Part shown: piece after piece, positions 16,668-24,176 of the stretch
Layout of the letters: every line of letters starts with the position of its first letter
Position numbering within the stretch: the stretch's first letter is position 1
Origin: a virus
Reading direction: 5' to 3' (one strand)
DNA: 64,000 nucleotides
Virus record (IMG/VR): IMGVR_UViG_3300017917_002918
Coordinates: 62,001-126,000 of that record
Notes under the pieces: model-generated
Told to the model about the DNA's origin: nothing
Seen by the model: only the letters and a program-made list of their open reading frames with translations
Databases searched by the model: none
Translations under genes and position numbers: made by a program

Positions 16668-17051
16668 TTACCATGTGATTGTGGGATAAATTTCTTCACA
16701 TTTTCCATTTTTAAAAACCCATCTCCACAAATTATCATCTTCTCCACTCATTTCAATATATGAATCCTCTTCAACGTAAGGAGCTATAGAATTAAATATT
16801 TCTAAATCATCACCTAGTTTTTCTCCTGAGAAATAATCAATTTTATAATCGCCATTTGTATTTTCAACTAGAGGGTATCTAATTTCTTCAAATGCTTCTT
16901 CTATGGTTTCACAATCTAAAATTGTATCAATATCTACCCACATTAATTTTTCCTTAGTTTTAACAAAATCTTTTAATGCTTTCAAAACAAAATTGGCATT
17001 TTCTTTCTTTATAACAAATCTAATTTCGTTACTTTCTATACAATATCCCAT
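16668..17051 (-). CDS. Acidic hypothetical protein, 127 aa, between the paired methylases
   Basis: The protein MGYCIESNEIRFVIKKENANFVLKALKDF... is acidic and ends with aromatic strands (DDNLWRWVFKNGKCEEIYPTITW). The pattern of a beta strand, a helix with KALKxF and later strands with aromatic residues resembles small immunity-like or phage accessory proteins, but I cannot name a family. AGGAGA lies upstream. It is sandwiched between two paralogous methyltransferases, perhaps carried along by the duplication. Confidence 0.55.
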   Translation of the reverse strand: MGYCIESNEIRFVIKKENANFVLKALKDFVKTKEKLMWVDIDTILDCETIEEAFEEIRYPLVENTNGDYKIDYFSGEKLGDDLEIFNSIAPYVEEDSYIEMSGEDDNLWRWVFKNGKCEEIYPTITW

Positions 17052-17080
17052 AATAAACCTCTCCTTATAAATACTTAAAT

Positions 17081-17878
17081 TTATTGTATTTCTGGTATGT
17101 ATTTTTTCAACACATCATTAATGTGAAATTGTTGAATTTTTAACATTGCAATACAGTTTAATTCTTTTTTCCAGTCTACATTTTTCAAAACATTAATTAT
17201 TTCGTTTTCTAAGACTTTGTTGTTGATAATTATTTTGTATTCAGCAGAATAACTCTCATTATCATTTAATATTTTTCCTGCGGAAGAATCTCCCCAATAA
17301 CACATTCTAATATTGTAATCTTTGATTGCATTAAACTTTTTACTATCTTGTCTTACTATGGTGATGTCTTTTAATTTATTTTTTTGCTTTTTATTAAACT
17401 CTCCGTTTTCAGGTCTTTTATAAATATTAAAACAACAATGTAAATCTATATTAGAATATGTTTGAACTCCTAAATCTTCACTATGTATTAAATCAAATTC
17501 ATATAAACTATTTGTATTATTTAATTGGCTTATAGGTAGTATAAAAGCTACATAATCACTGAGTTCTATTGCTTTTTTGTAAAATTTTTGTGCCATATGC
17601 ATATTTCTTCCGTATGGAGGATTTCCTATAATTAATCTTCCCCATAAATATCCGCACCCCAACTCCAAAAAATCTTGTCTTTTTATTGTAGGATGCTCAG
17701 GTTCAATATCATATGCCCAACATAATGACGGAACATTTAAACTAAAGCTTCCATTCCCTGCCGATGGTTCTATAACTTCAGAAATATTTTCTTCACCTAT
17801 GATTTCATAGGTTTTATCAATACAATATTGTGCTAAATCAACAGAAGTATAATATTTGTCTAATGCTATTTTGCTCAT
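17081..17878 (-). CDS. N6-adenine-type methyltransferase (NPPY), second of a tandem pair, 265 aa
   Basis: Motif I is EPSAGNGSFSLNV (residue 40 region) and motif IV is IIGNPPYGRNMHMAQKF. Compared with the copy at 15,753 the N-terminal catalytic half is conserved while the C-terminal half has diverged, although both end in PEIQ. This is expected if the two enzymes recognise different DNA sites. It starts behind AGGAGAAGTA and opens the operon section ending at 15,237. Confidence 0.82.
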   Translation of the reverse strand: MSKIALDKYYTSVDLAQYCIDKTYEIIGEENISEVIEPSAGNGSFSLNVPSLCWAYDIEPEHPTIKRQDFLELGCGYLWGRLIIGNPPYGRNMHMAQKFYKKAIELSDYVAFILPISQLNNTNSLYEFDLIHSEDLGVQTYSNIDLHCCFNIYKRPENGEFNKKQKNKLKDITIVRQDSKKFNAIKDYNIRMCYWGDSSAGKILNDNESYSAEYKIIINNKVLENEIINVLKNVDWKKELNCIAMLKIQQFHINDVLKKYIPEIQ

Positions 17879-17939
17879 ATTACTTCTCCTATCATTATTT
17901 TTATATTTTGATTATATAAAATACAATAAATTCCACAAT

Positions 17940-18167
17940 TTATTTACTTCTAAATTCTTTCATATATTCAATAGTTTCTTCTGTTAAGGGCTTACCATTT
18001 ACCATGTGATTTAAAAATTCTTGTAATTGTTCTATTTTTACCCAATATTTAGATGGGGCTTTCAACCACCAATTAGAAGTCTCACATTTCTTAAATTCAT
18101 TAATAACATCCAATGCTATCATTAATTCTTTTATGTCTCGTTTTGACTTTAGAAAGTCAGTAATCAT
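17940..18167 (-). CDS. Small helical hypothetical protein, 75 aa
   Basis: MITDFLKSKRDIKELMIALDVINEFKKCE... is predicted to be mostly helical, with a WWLKAPSKYWVKIEQL segment rich in tryptophan. It has an AAGGAGGT binding site behind a small AT-rich hairpin (AATTGTGAATT region near 18,180). No family recognised. Confidence 0.6.
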   Translation of the reverse strand: MITDFLKSKRDIKELMIALDVINEFKKCETSNWWLKAPSKYWVKIEQLQEFLNHMVNGKPLTEETIEYMKEFRSK

Positions 18168-18196
18168 ATAAATTACCTCCTTATAAATTCACAATT

Positions 18197-18595
18197 TTAT
18201 ACACTCTTTTTTATGGTTTCCAAAATTCTATCGCTCAAAGAATACGAAAGGGCTTCTATTATTTTATCATTATAAGAGTCATCTTCGATTTGTTGTATTT
18301 TTGTAATTAATAATTCAGGATTATCTTGTAAGTATTTTTCTATTATTGCCCCACCCCCACACTCCATAACTTTAAAAATAAAATAACTTTCTTCTTCTAT
18401 TGATTCTTTCACCCTATTACTCAGTTCCTCTTTATACAATGGGATTAAGTCACGAATTAACCCATCTCTTATGCTTTCTGTGATAAGTTCAGCCAAATAC
18501 TTTTGTCCTATATTGGCAATTTTGTTTCTCAATTCAGAAATTATTATTTCTTTAATTTCAAACCTGTCTAAGTAATTTTCGATATTTATATCCAC
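18197..18595 (-). CDS. Helical hypothetical protein, 132 aa
   Basis: An all-helical acidic protein (MDINIENYLDRFEIKEIIISELRNKIANIG...). Repeated isoleucine/leucine heptads suggest oligomerisation. AAGGATGGTG lies upstream. No cysteine clusters, membrane segment or catalytic motifs are visible, and no family is recognised. Confidence 0.6.
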   Translation of the reverse strand: MDINIENYLDRFEIKEIIISELRNKIANIGQKYLAELITESIRDGLIRDLIPLYKEELSNRVKESIEEESYFIFKVMECGGGAIIEKYLQDNPELLITKIQQIEDDSYNDKIIEALSYSLSDRILETIKKSV

Positions 18596-18625
18596 AAATA
18601 TTCACCATCCTTATAAATTCATAAT

Positions 18626-18892
18626 TTATCTATATTCCCATTCATTTGTTTCCTCGTTAAATATCATAAAAGCTCTATCCATAATACACTTCTTATCATC
18701 TAAATTCCAAAGTTCCTGTAAATTATCTCTTTCAGAATTAGTATCTGTGTCGATAGACGTTAATTTATTGTCTTTTTCGGACTCTTCTCTTACTTCAATG
18801 AGAATTTTTAATGCATCCAATACATCTCCGTTAAAATCATCTGGTAAATTTAGCACTAACTCCCTTATGTAAAATATTTTTTTTGATTTCAT
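18626..18892 (-). CDS. Acidic hypothetical protein, 88 aa
   Basis: The start at 18,892 (MKSKKIFYIRELVLNLPDDFNG) follows AAGGAGG. The frame stays open upstream into the end of the preceding gene but without a better start. The middle is low-complexity and acidic (EVREESEKDNKLTSIDTDTNSE), and the end is WNLDDKKCIMDRAFMIFNEE. Function unknown. Confidence 0.6.
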   Translation of the reverse strand: MKSKKIFYIRELVLNLPDDFNGDVLDALKILIEVREESEKDNKLTSIDTDTNSERDNLQELWNLDDKKCIMDRAFMIFNEETNEWEYR

Positions 18893-18902
18893 ATTATCCT
18901 CC

Positions 18903-19226
18903 TTATTCAATATCTGGTAATTCGATAGTCTTACCAGCCATCATATGTGTACAATCTGACAAGTATTCAATTATCCCATCTGTTACGAATGAATGACAAA
19001 CTTCTGTTACATACTCACCTTCCCACCCTTTAGGAGCTGGATTTTCATTACTGTAACCTTTAGGATGTTTCCATTTAACTAACATTGATGCCCTAAATGT
19101 TGGGTTATTAACGTCACCATTAAACGCCCATCTACTATCAAACATATGGCTTCTTCTACAAGCAGGACATTCTATTAGATAGTAAATTGTGCCGTCATTG
19201 TTGATTCCTTTTAATACTTTTGACAT
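18903..19226 (-). CDS. DUF6527-like phage protein, 107 aa
   Basis: The sequence contains YLIECPACRRSHMF, WAFNGDVNNPTFRASMLV, CHSFVTDGIIEYLSDCTHMMAG and a final TIELPD. This cysteine/histidine arrangement is seen in small phage proteins often annotated as DUF6527 or, misleadingly, ammonia monooxygenase. The CxxC plus CH...C..H residues suggest a metal site. Its biochemical role is unknown. AAGGAGAA lies upstream. Confidence 0.7.
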   Translation of the reverse strand: MSKVLKGINNDGTIYYLIECPACRRSHMFDSRWAFNGDVNNPTFRASMLVKWKHPKGYSNENPAPKGWEGEYVTEVCHSFVTDGIIEYLSDCTHMMAGKTIELPDIE

Positions 19227-19252
19227 GTTGTTCTCCTTATAAAGTTCATGAT

Positions 19253-19354
19253 TTATTGCATCCCTACATATCTGTATTCGGCAAGATCATCTAGTGCCTT
19301 CTTTGTTCTTTTACACTTATTTTTATATCTACTAATATTCCTCTTATAACTCAT
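19253..19354 (-). CDS. Small basic peptide, 33 aa
   Basis: The ATG at 19,354 follows AAAAAGGTGATATTTG, which overlaps the stop of the upstream gene. The product MSYKRNISRYKNKCKRTKKA then LDDLAEYRYVGMQ is strongly basic in its first half. It is probably real because it fills the gap exactly, but no function can be inferred. Confidence 0.45.
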   Translation of the reverse strand: MSYKRNISRYKNKCKRTKKALDDLAEYRYVGMQ

Positions 19355-19360
19355 CAAATA

Positions 19361-19609
19361 TCACCTTTTTCTATACAATTTAGCTATTCCCAGTATCTTT
19401 TTATTCAAATCAGCTCTTTTCTCATCAGAAATAGTATAGCTATATACTGTCATAAAATCTCCAACCATAATCTCTGTGTTTCCATATTCAAATGTTTCAG
19501 AGTATAAATTACAATTTGTACAACTATATTTAAACTCTACTTCTGATTGTTCGTCTGAATAACTATAAACTTTTATTAAATCTTTATCACATATTGGACA
19601 TTTAATCAT
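19361..19609 (-). CDS. Zinc-ribbon protein, 82 aa
   Basis: CPIC at residues 4-7 and CTNC at 30-33 form a zinc ribbon. The spacer (KVYSYSDEQSEVEFKYS) and tail (TVYSYTISDEKRADLNKKILGIAKLYRKR) are typical of small phage zinc ribbons. Its start overlaps the stop of the upstream zinc-ribbon gene by 4 bases. Role unknown. Confidence 0.65.
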   Translation of the reverse strand: MIKCPICDKDLIKVYSYSDEQSEVEFKYSCTNCNLYSETFEYGNTEIMVGDFMTVYSYTISDEKRADLNKKILGIAKLYRKR

Positions 19610-19797
19610 CGCAATTCTCCCAAAACTCTATCATAACTATTCCATGTAAGTTTAATTACTCTTCTATCACCATTAGTTGAATATACAACTTCTGCTTCTG
19701 AGCTACACTTTGAACATCTTAGCCAATCTATTCTAACTGAGATGTCATTCACATCATTATAGCAAGCCATTTCTGTTTTACATTTTATACATTTCAT
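19606..19797 (-). CDS. Zinc-ribbon protein, 63 aa
   Basis: MKCIKCKTEMACYND and LRCSKCSSEAEVVYST provide two CxxC knuckles of a classic zinc ribbon. It overlaps the next zinc-ribbon gene by 4 bases (ATGA), suggesting coupled translation. Function unknown. Confidence 0.65.
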   Translation of the reverse strand: MKCIKCKTEMACYNDVNDISVRIDWLRCSKCSSEAEVVYSTNGDRRVIKLTWNSYDRVLGELR

Positions 19798-19837
19798 GAG
19801 TTCGCATCCTCCTGATCAAATACTTCATTTATTGTTA

Positions 19838-20143
19838 TTACTTATAAAATATCTTTCTACAATCTGGACACTTCCACATCTGTTTGATTACTGAGTCACT
19901 AAACTTCTCACAATAACCTGTATTAAAAATGTTTTCATGATTACACATCTCTTGTGTTAATCGCCTTAATTGTTCAGTTCTGTTTTTTATTCCATTTTGA
20001 ATCTCTTCAATGTGATTTTCTAATTTTGGAATGATACTATCTAAGTGTTTCTTTGCACAAATAGGGCACAGTGACTTTTCTTTGCAACGTCCAATAGGAT
20101 AAATCTTCTTTGTTTCAGTGCCACACCAATTACAAAATACCAT
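19838..20143 (-). CDS. Zinc-binding coiled-coil protein, 101 aa
   Basis: The start at 20,143 (MVFCNWCGTETKK) is preferred because GGAG lies 10 bases upstream. An in-frame GTG three codons earlier sits on top of the binding site. Cysteine pairs CNWC, CPIC and CPDC bracket a helical segment (KLENHIEEIQNGIKNRTEQLRRLTQEM), so the protein has zinc knuckles around a coiled coil. The family is not known. Confidence 0.6.
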   Translation of the reverse strand: MVFCNWCGTETKKIYPIGRCKEKSLCPICAKKHLDSIIPKLENHIEEIQNGIKNRTEQLRRLTQEMCNHENIFNTGYCEKFSDSVIKQMWKCPDCRKIFYK

Positions 20144-20182
20144 TAATCTCACACTCCAATCAATTTGTTTTATCTTGTTTTT

Positions 20183-20350
20183 TTAATACTCCCAATGTCC
20201 CCAGTAAAATGTTACCAGATAACTCCCACAGTCTTTACAATAAAGACTGAATTCCACTTCGATTGTATCATTTTCGTCTTTAGTTGTTTTAATGTTTCTT
20301 TTTTCATGATTAGTAGAATTGCATTTATGACATGTATAAGTATCTATCAC
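20183..20350 (-). CDS. Small zinc-ribbon protein with GTG start, 55 aa
   Basis: GTG at 20,350 lies behind AAGGAGATG. The product contains TYTCHKCNSTNHEKR, then SLYCKDCGSYLVTFYWGHWEY, a two-knuckle zinc ribbon. The coding frame is clean over its full length. Function unknown. Confidence 0.55.
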   Translation of the reverse strand: MIDTYTCHKCNSTNHEKRNIKTTKDENDTIEVEFSLYCKDCGSYLVTFYWGHWEY

Positions 20351-20406
20351 ACAACCATCTCCTTATAAAACATAGATTTTACTTGCTTTTACGATCTCTA
20401 AAACTC

Positions 20407-21342
20407 TTATGTATCAACATTATTATTTTTTAATAAATTATCTACAATGAGCTTAACGACATTTAAACTCATAGCATTTCCAAATAGTCTATATGCCTGT
20501 GTATCACTAACAACAATCTTATATGTATCGGGCAAACCCTGTAGTCTAGCACATTCTCTAGGAGTTAATCTTCTTAGATTCGTCTTGCCAATTGGGTTGT
20601 ATTCTGTGTGATAATAATTGTCTTGACTTGCCCTGTGCATTTTGAATAATGTTGAACATAGCGGTCTTGCTATTTTTAAATCTGTCTCTGGGTTTGCATC
20701 CCAACCACCTGTCCCTCTGCTTAAAACTGTTTTTAACATTTTTTCTGTAAGATAGTATTTATCATCTACCTTTGGTTCAAGTAAATCTTGAACACTCAAA
20801 TTGATGGATTGGTGTTTAGGAAACTCAAAATTAAATTCACCAAAATCTTTATGTTGTCCAATAATATAAACTCTCCGTCTTGTGTGTGGTATTCCGTAAT
20901 CCGAAGTATTTAAAATTTTATAACTAATATTATAATTTAATTCAAACAGTTCTTTTACAATTTTAAAATCATTTTTATTATTTGAAGTTGTTAGTTTTTG
21001 AACATTTTCAAATATAAAATATCTAGGTAATTTATAATTTAGTATGCGTATGTAATCATAAAACAACTTACTAGCACTCCCTTTTAATCCCATCCCATCT
21101 TTCTTCATTAAAGATATGTCAGTACATGGACTTCCACCTATCAAAATATCAAAATCAGGCAATTCCTTTTCATTAATTTGTGTAATATCCCCATAATTTT
21201 GTCTATTGGGGAAGTTTTCATTATAATTTTTTTCTGCATAAATATCTATTTCAGAATATCCAACGCAATCAGCATATAAATCTAAAGCCATACCACCTAT
21301 TCCAGTACCAGAAAATAATTCAAAATATTTTAATTTACCCAT
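20407..21342 (-). CDS. DNA cytosine-C5 methyltransferase, 311 aa
   Basis: A compact C5 methylase. ELFSGTGIGGMAL is motif I and IGGSPCTDIS the catalytic loop, with Thr after the catalytic PC where Gln is usual. FENVQKL is motif VI, HTRRRVYIIG motif VIII, LTPRECARLQGLPDTY motif IX and LFGNAMSLNVVKL motif X. Its size matches phage solo Dcm enzymes. It starts at the ATG behind AGGAGAAAAGTG. With the 12,319 gene it is the second cytosine methylase of the element, probably of different specificity. Confidence 0.9.
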   Translation of the reverse strand: MGKLKYFELFSGTGIGGMALDLYADCVGYSEIDIYAEKNYNENFPNRQNYGDITQINEKELPDFDILIGGSPCTDISLMKKDGMGLKGSASKLFYDYIRILNYKLPRYFIFENVQKLTTSNNKNDFKIVKELFELNYNISYKILNTSDYGIPHTRRRVYIIGQHKDFGEFNFEFPKHQSINLSVQDLLEPKVDDKYYLTEKMLKTVLSRGTGGWDANPETDLKIARPLCSTLFKMHRASQDNYYHTEYNPIGKTNLRRLTPRECARLQGLPDTYKIVVSDTQAYRLFGNAMSLNVVKLIVDNLLKNNNVDT

Positions 21343-21395
21343 CACTTTTCTCCTACTATCATTTTTTAACTCACCATCCCAATAAAATATTCCTT

Positions 21396-21653
21396 TTACT
21401 TATTTTTTAATTCTTGCAATAAATAACTGTAATGTATTATAAGAGCTTCATTTTCTGCGATTTCTTTTTTGTATTTTTCATTATCTCTAATACAGATATC
21501 TATAATATCACTATACTGTCTTATTAAATCATCTTTATTGGGTTGAATTGTTTCGATTCTCACATATTCTTTGTAGCACGTTGGACACATATTGTAGGGA
21601 AGCCTACTTGTCATATATTGAAAATATTTATTGCAAATTTTACAATGACACAT
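21396..21653 (-). CDS. Zinc-knuckle coiled-coil protein, 85 aa
   Basis: The start at 21,653 (MCHCKICNKYFQYM) is supported by GAGTGG upstream; a longer TTG start would overlap the upstream gene. CHCKIC and MCPTCYKEY give a zinc site, followed by a long helix (NEKYKKEIAENEALIIHYSYLLQELKNK). Function unknown. Confidence 0.6.
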   Translation of the reverse strand: MCHCKICNKYFQYMTSRLPYNMCPTCYKEYVRIETIQPNKDDLIRQYSDIIDICIRDNEKYKKEIAENEALIIHYSYLLQELKNK

Positions 21654-21675
21654 AAATAACACCACTCTTTTATTT

Positions 21676-21855
21676 TTAATTTGATTTATTCTTGCCAAAG
21701 TTACCAGAGCAATTCCATACTACACCCACAGAACCGAATACTCGCTCAATCTTCTCATTACCACACTTAGGACATTGTTTTAGCGGAATTTGACTCATTT
21801 TTAACTCTAACTCTATTTCACCACAAGTCTCGCACTTAAACTCATATGTAGCCAT
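21676..21855 (-). CDS. FmdB-like zinc-ribbon protein, 59 aa
   Basis: ATG at 21,855 follows GTGAGGT. The protein MATYEFKCETCGEIEL...CPKCGNEKIERVFGSVGVVW ends NCSGNFGKNKSN. It reproduces the FmdB family pattern: (M)PxYEYxCxxCG, CPxCGS, and xRVFSxVGVVFKGSGF. FmdB-like proteins are putative regulatory zinc ribbons of unclear function. A phage copy is common in large genomes. Confidence 0.65.
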   Translation of the reverse strand: MATYEFKCETCGEIELELKMSQIPLKQCPKCGNEKIERVFGSVGVVWNCSGNFGKNKSN

Positions 21856-21864
21856 CTTTTTACC

Positions 21865-22083
21865 TCACATTTCTTTCATATTATAATTATCTCTAACATG
21901 GTCACTAATGATTTGTATTTGACTCATCACAAATTCATCATTGGCTATAGTAGGATGCAATCTCGCCGTACAAGTTAATTCCTTACCCATTTGTTTGTAT
22001 TTGCCATAATTAAACAGCAGTATCACCAGTGGTATTTCTGTACGATTCTTTGTCAATAGTTTTTGCAATAATTTAAATATCAT
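21865..22083 (-). CDS. Hypothetical protein, 72 aa
   Basis: MIFKLLQKLLTKNRTEIPLVILLFNYGKYKQMGKELTC... has a short hydrophobic stretch (IPLVILLF) that is too short for a certain membrane helix. The rest is helical (HPTIANDEFVMSQIQIISDHVRDNYNMKEM). GAGGTTAATT lies upstream. No family recognised. Confidence 0.55.
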   Translation of the reverse strand: MIFKLLQKLLTKNRTEIPLVILLFNYGKYKQMGKELTCTARLHPTIANDEFVMSQIQIISDHVRDNYNMKEM

Positions 22084-22123
22084 AATTCAATTAACCTCGT
22101 TTCAAATTAATATTATTGTTTAA

Positions 22124-22297
22124 TTATGTCCTACAGTCTATATAGCCCTGTTTTACAATAGTATCAAACTCTTTTTTGCTTAGAGTCATGTAATATTCGT
22201 TAGAGTGTTCAAATTGCATATAGTACACGACAATTCCGAAAGCTCCGCCACGATAATGGCTTGTTAGTCTTAATTTAGAATCAACTATTGTTATCAC
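22124..22297 (-). CDS. Small hypothetical protein with uncertain start, 57 aa
   Basis: The frame (VITIVDSKLRLTSHYRGGAF, GIVVYYMQFEHSNEYYMTLS, KKEFDTIVKQGYIDCRT) is open and protein-like. The only in-frame start is GTG at 22,297, which sits immediately behind TTGGA, too close for normal spacing. Either an alternative start such as ATA is used or translation is coupled to the gene upstream. Function unknown. Confidence 0.45.
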   Translation of the reverse strand: MITIVDSKLRLTSHYRGGAFGIVVYYMQFEHSNEYYMTLSKKEFDTIVKQGYIDCRT

Positions 22298-22316
22298 TCC
22301 AATCTCATGAGCAGTT

Positions 22317-22631
22317 TTAATCTACAAATTCATAATCTGTCCATCCAAGTTCACAATATTTCTGCTTTATTTTTGCAATCTCCAACCATCTAGTTTCATT
22401 ATTTATCCTACGTGGTGTATAAACACGCCAATTTGCCACATAATCCGAATCTTCACACATATATTCGATTGAAAATTTAGTCTTGCGATGTCCCTTTAAA
22501 TAGAAAAACTTATTGCCAATCTTCTCAACGGTTGCTTCTTCAATATGATCAATGATATCGTCTGTTATATATCGAGATTTATTATTTATTGGTTTCAAAT
22601 ATACTATTTGACCAACTTTGAGTTTTTCCAT
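22317..22631 (-). CDS. Beta-barrel-like phage protein, 104 aa
   Basis: The N-terminus MEKLKVGQIVYLKPINNKSR and TVEKIGNKFFYLKGHRKTKFSIEYM resemble a family of phage proteins beginning VGQxVYLKPxGNxAR. The rest is helical (RRINNETRWLEIAKIKQKYCEL). A nucleic acid or small-ligand role is possible but unproven. AAAAGGATGATG lies upstream. Confidence 0.6.
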   Translation of the reverse strand: MEKLKVGQIVYLKPINNKSRYITDDIIDHIEEATVEKIGNKFFYLKGHRKTKFSIEYMCEDSDYVANWRVYTPRRINNETRWLEIAKIKQKYCELGWTDYEFVD

Positions 22632-22668
22632 ATCAACATCATCCTTTTTAATCTATTTTAACACATGT

Positions 22669-22920
22669 TTATTTACCAGTGAGATAATCTAATCTAGATT
22701 CCACTTCGTCCCATTCACCACAATTATTGTCTTCTGCCCATTCATCATCTGGATTCCATTTAAAACCATCGTCATCTATTACCAATACAGATATTTTTCC
22801 GCATTCATTAATATTTCCAAACGAATAATAAGCATTAAGAATATGTTCGTCTACTTCTGATTGTAGGCATTCCTGATTGTATACTTCTTCATTAAATAAA
22901 TACCCTATAACTCTCGCCAC
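22669..22920 (-). CDS. Acidic hypothetical protein, 83 aa
   Basis: MARVIGYLFNEEVYNQECLQSEVDEHILNAYYSF... is strongly acidic (WNPDDEWAEDNNCGEWDEVESRLDYLTGK). Such acidic small proteins are sometimes DNA mimics, but no homologue comes to mind. A GGGGGT-type binding site lies upstream. Confidence 0.55.
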   Translation of the reverse strand: MARVIGYLFNEEVYNQECLQSEVDEHILNAYYSFGNINECGKISVLVIDDDGFKWNPDDEWAEDNNCGEWDEVESRLDYLTGK

Positions 22921-22965
22921 ATTTATACCCCCAATATTCCAAATAAAATTTAGTTTTTACACACT

Positions 22966-23163
22966 TTAAATTTCAGCTTCATCGAATCCATTCTTAATTA
23001 CATTGTCACTAAAGCTAACGCCCTTTAAAAAATCTACAAATAAATCTACAACATCATGAATATCCTCATATTCATCAAATGTCTTTGATACAGTTACAAC
23101 TCTACCATCTGCCTCTACATATTGAAAGCTATAAGTTGTTCTATTGTTTTCCATCTCAATCAT
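22966..23163 (-). CDS. Acidic hypothetical protein, 65 aa
   Basis: A short strand-rich start (TTYSFQYVEADGRVVTVSKTFDEY) followed by an acidic helix (DIHDVVDLFVDFLKGVSF). GGATGGTG lies upstream. No family recognised. Confidence 0.55.
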   Translation of the reverse strand: MIEMENNRTTYSFQYVEADGRVVTVSKTFDEYEDIHDVVDLFVDFLKGVSFSDNVIKNGFDEAEI

Positions 23164-23184
23164 TTTTACACCATCCTTATATAA

Positions 23185-23361
23185 TTATTTATCACCTGTT
23201 TGCCATAACCACGCCAAACAATAACCCAAAAATCCAAACGCTCCGAACGAAAACACACCAGTGTTATAAGAAATTAACGCATCAAATATGTAAAACAAAA
23301 GCCATAATGTTAAACCTTTTGCTAGTGAGTATTTACGTAATTTATCCAATATGATTTTCAC
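23185..23361 (-). CDS. Two-pass membrane protein, about 58 aa
   Basis: GTG at 23,361 lies behind GAGGTGATTTTT. Residues 15-30 (GLTLWLLFYIFDALISY) and 35-52 (VFSFGAFGFLGYCLAWLW) are hydrophobic, so a two-helix inner membrane protein is likely. It forms a cluster of three membrane protein genes with the next two entries, all downstream of the structured leader at 23.8-24.1 kb. Confidence 0.6.
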   Translation of the reverse strand: MKIILDKLRKYSLAKGLTLWLLFYIFDALISYNTGVFSFGAFGFLGYCLAWLWQTGDK

Positions 23362-23382
23362 AAAAATCACCTCACTCTTTAC

Positions 23383-23622
23383 TCAGTCATATAAGTTAAT
23401 AACCCACCATAACAATACCAACATTGCCATTAGAAAATATACAATGATTAATACTAAATTTGCATATGCAATTATAATAAACGGGAACAGCATATAACTA
23501 TACTTTCTGAAGCTATTTAGATTGTTGGTAGGTGTGTGCAGAAAGTGAATTAAATTATGTATTACCAAGAATCCTACTGCACTTAGTAATATTCCTGCAA
23601 AATACAAATCGTAATACATCAT
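23383..23622 (-). CDS. Two- or three-pass membrane protein, 79 aa
   Basis: Hydrophobic segments occupy residues 5-25 (LYFAGILLSAVGFLVIHNL) and 45-76 (YMLFPFIIIAYANLVLIIVYFLMAMLVLLWW). It overlaps the upstream gene as TGATG, indicating coupled translation. Function unknown. Confidence 0.6.
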   Translation of the reverse strand: MMYYDLYFAGILLSAVGFLVIHNLIHFLHTPTNNLNSFRKYSYMLFPFIIIAYANLVLIIVYFLMAMLVLLWWVINLYD

Positions 23623-23819
23623 TCACACACCTTTGCAACAGTAAATATTATTAAAATAAGAACAACTAATGCTATTGGAATCAATATTGGACTTAATACC
23701 CACCACCATGACCAAGCTATGAAGTTTGTTAACTTCAGCCCAATGAATAGAATTGTGAGTAATCCCAAAAATCCTATTCCACCACTATTATTGCTACTAT
23801 TATTGTTTGATGTCGCCAT
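23619..23819 (-). CDS. Transmembrane Fragile-X-F-like phage membrane protein, 66 aa
   Basis: The start at 23,819 (MATSNNNSSNNSGGIGFLG) follows AAAGGAG. A polar serine/asparagine leader is followed by GGIGFLGLLTILFIGLKLTNF, then IAWSWWWVLSPILIPIALVV, two membrane helices. This WSWWWVL-P pattern is typical of small phage proteins annotated as transmembrane Fragile-X-F protein. Their role is unknown. It is the first gene after the structured leader at 23,829-24,115. Confidence 0.65.
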   Translation of the reverse strand: MATSNNNSSNNSGGIGFLGLLTILFIGLKLTNFIAWSWWWVLSPILIPIALVVLILIIFTVAKVCE

Positions 23820-23828
23820 GAAAATCAT

Positions 23829-24115
23829 CTCCTTTACCTTGTTATGTGGCTATATAATCATAAGTTAATTACAAACCCTGAATCTCTGCACGAGCTAAAG
23901 CTCGGCAGGTTCTTACATACTATTCAACTTCTATAATAAATCTCGATTTATTATCACTTTATTATCACTAATTGATTTCTGTAAGACTTTCACTAACAAG
24001 AGTTACAACTAACTCATTGACGTTAGTATATAGGCTCAATTCAAAACCTGTTTCATATCTATATTACATTTTTCAACGCATTATTTAAGTAAATCACATA
24101 GCCACACTTGGTTAT
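23829..24115 (-). ncRNA. Structured leader RNA of about 280 nt closed by a 9-bp end stem
   Basis: From the promoter at 24,122-24,150 to the next start codon (23,819) there is no credible gene. The RNA ends pair perfectly: TGTGGCTAT (24,098-24,106 on the minus strand) with ATAGCCACA (23,845-23,853). Inside are a 10-bp AT hairpin (23,933-23,954) and a GC-rich hairpin CTGC-CGAGC-TTTA-GCTCG-GCAG with one bulge (23,886-23,908). The layout looks like a riboswitch-type leader or an independent RNA. I cannot match it to a known class. Confidence 0.5.
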
Positions 24116-24121
24116 ATATTA

Positions 24122-24150
24122 ATATTACACTACTTATGTTGAATTGTCAA
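24122..24150 (-). promoter_or_regulatory. Promoter for the structured leader and membrane-protein operon
   Basis: Minus strand TTGACA (24,145-24,150), 17 bases, TAATAT (24,122-24,127). The recurrent motif AATTAAATTATGATAATTATA lies just upstream. Confidence 0.75.
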
Positions 24151-24176
24151 TATAATTATCATAATTTAATTATAAA

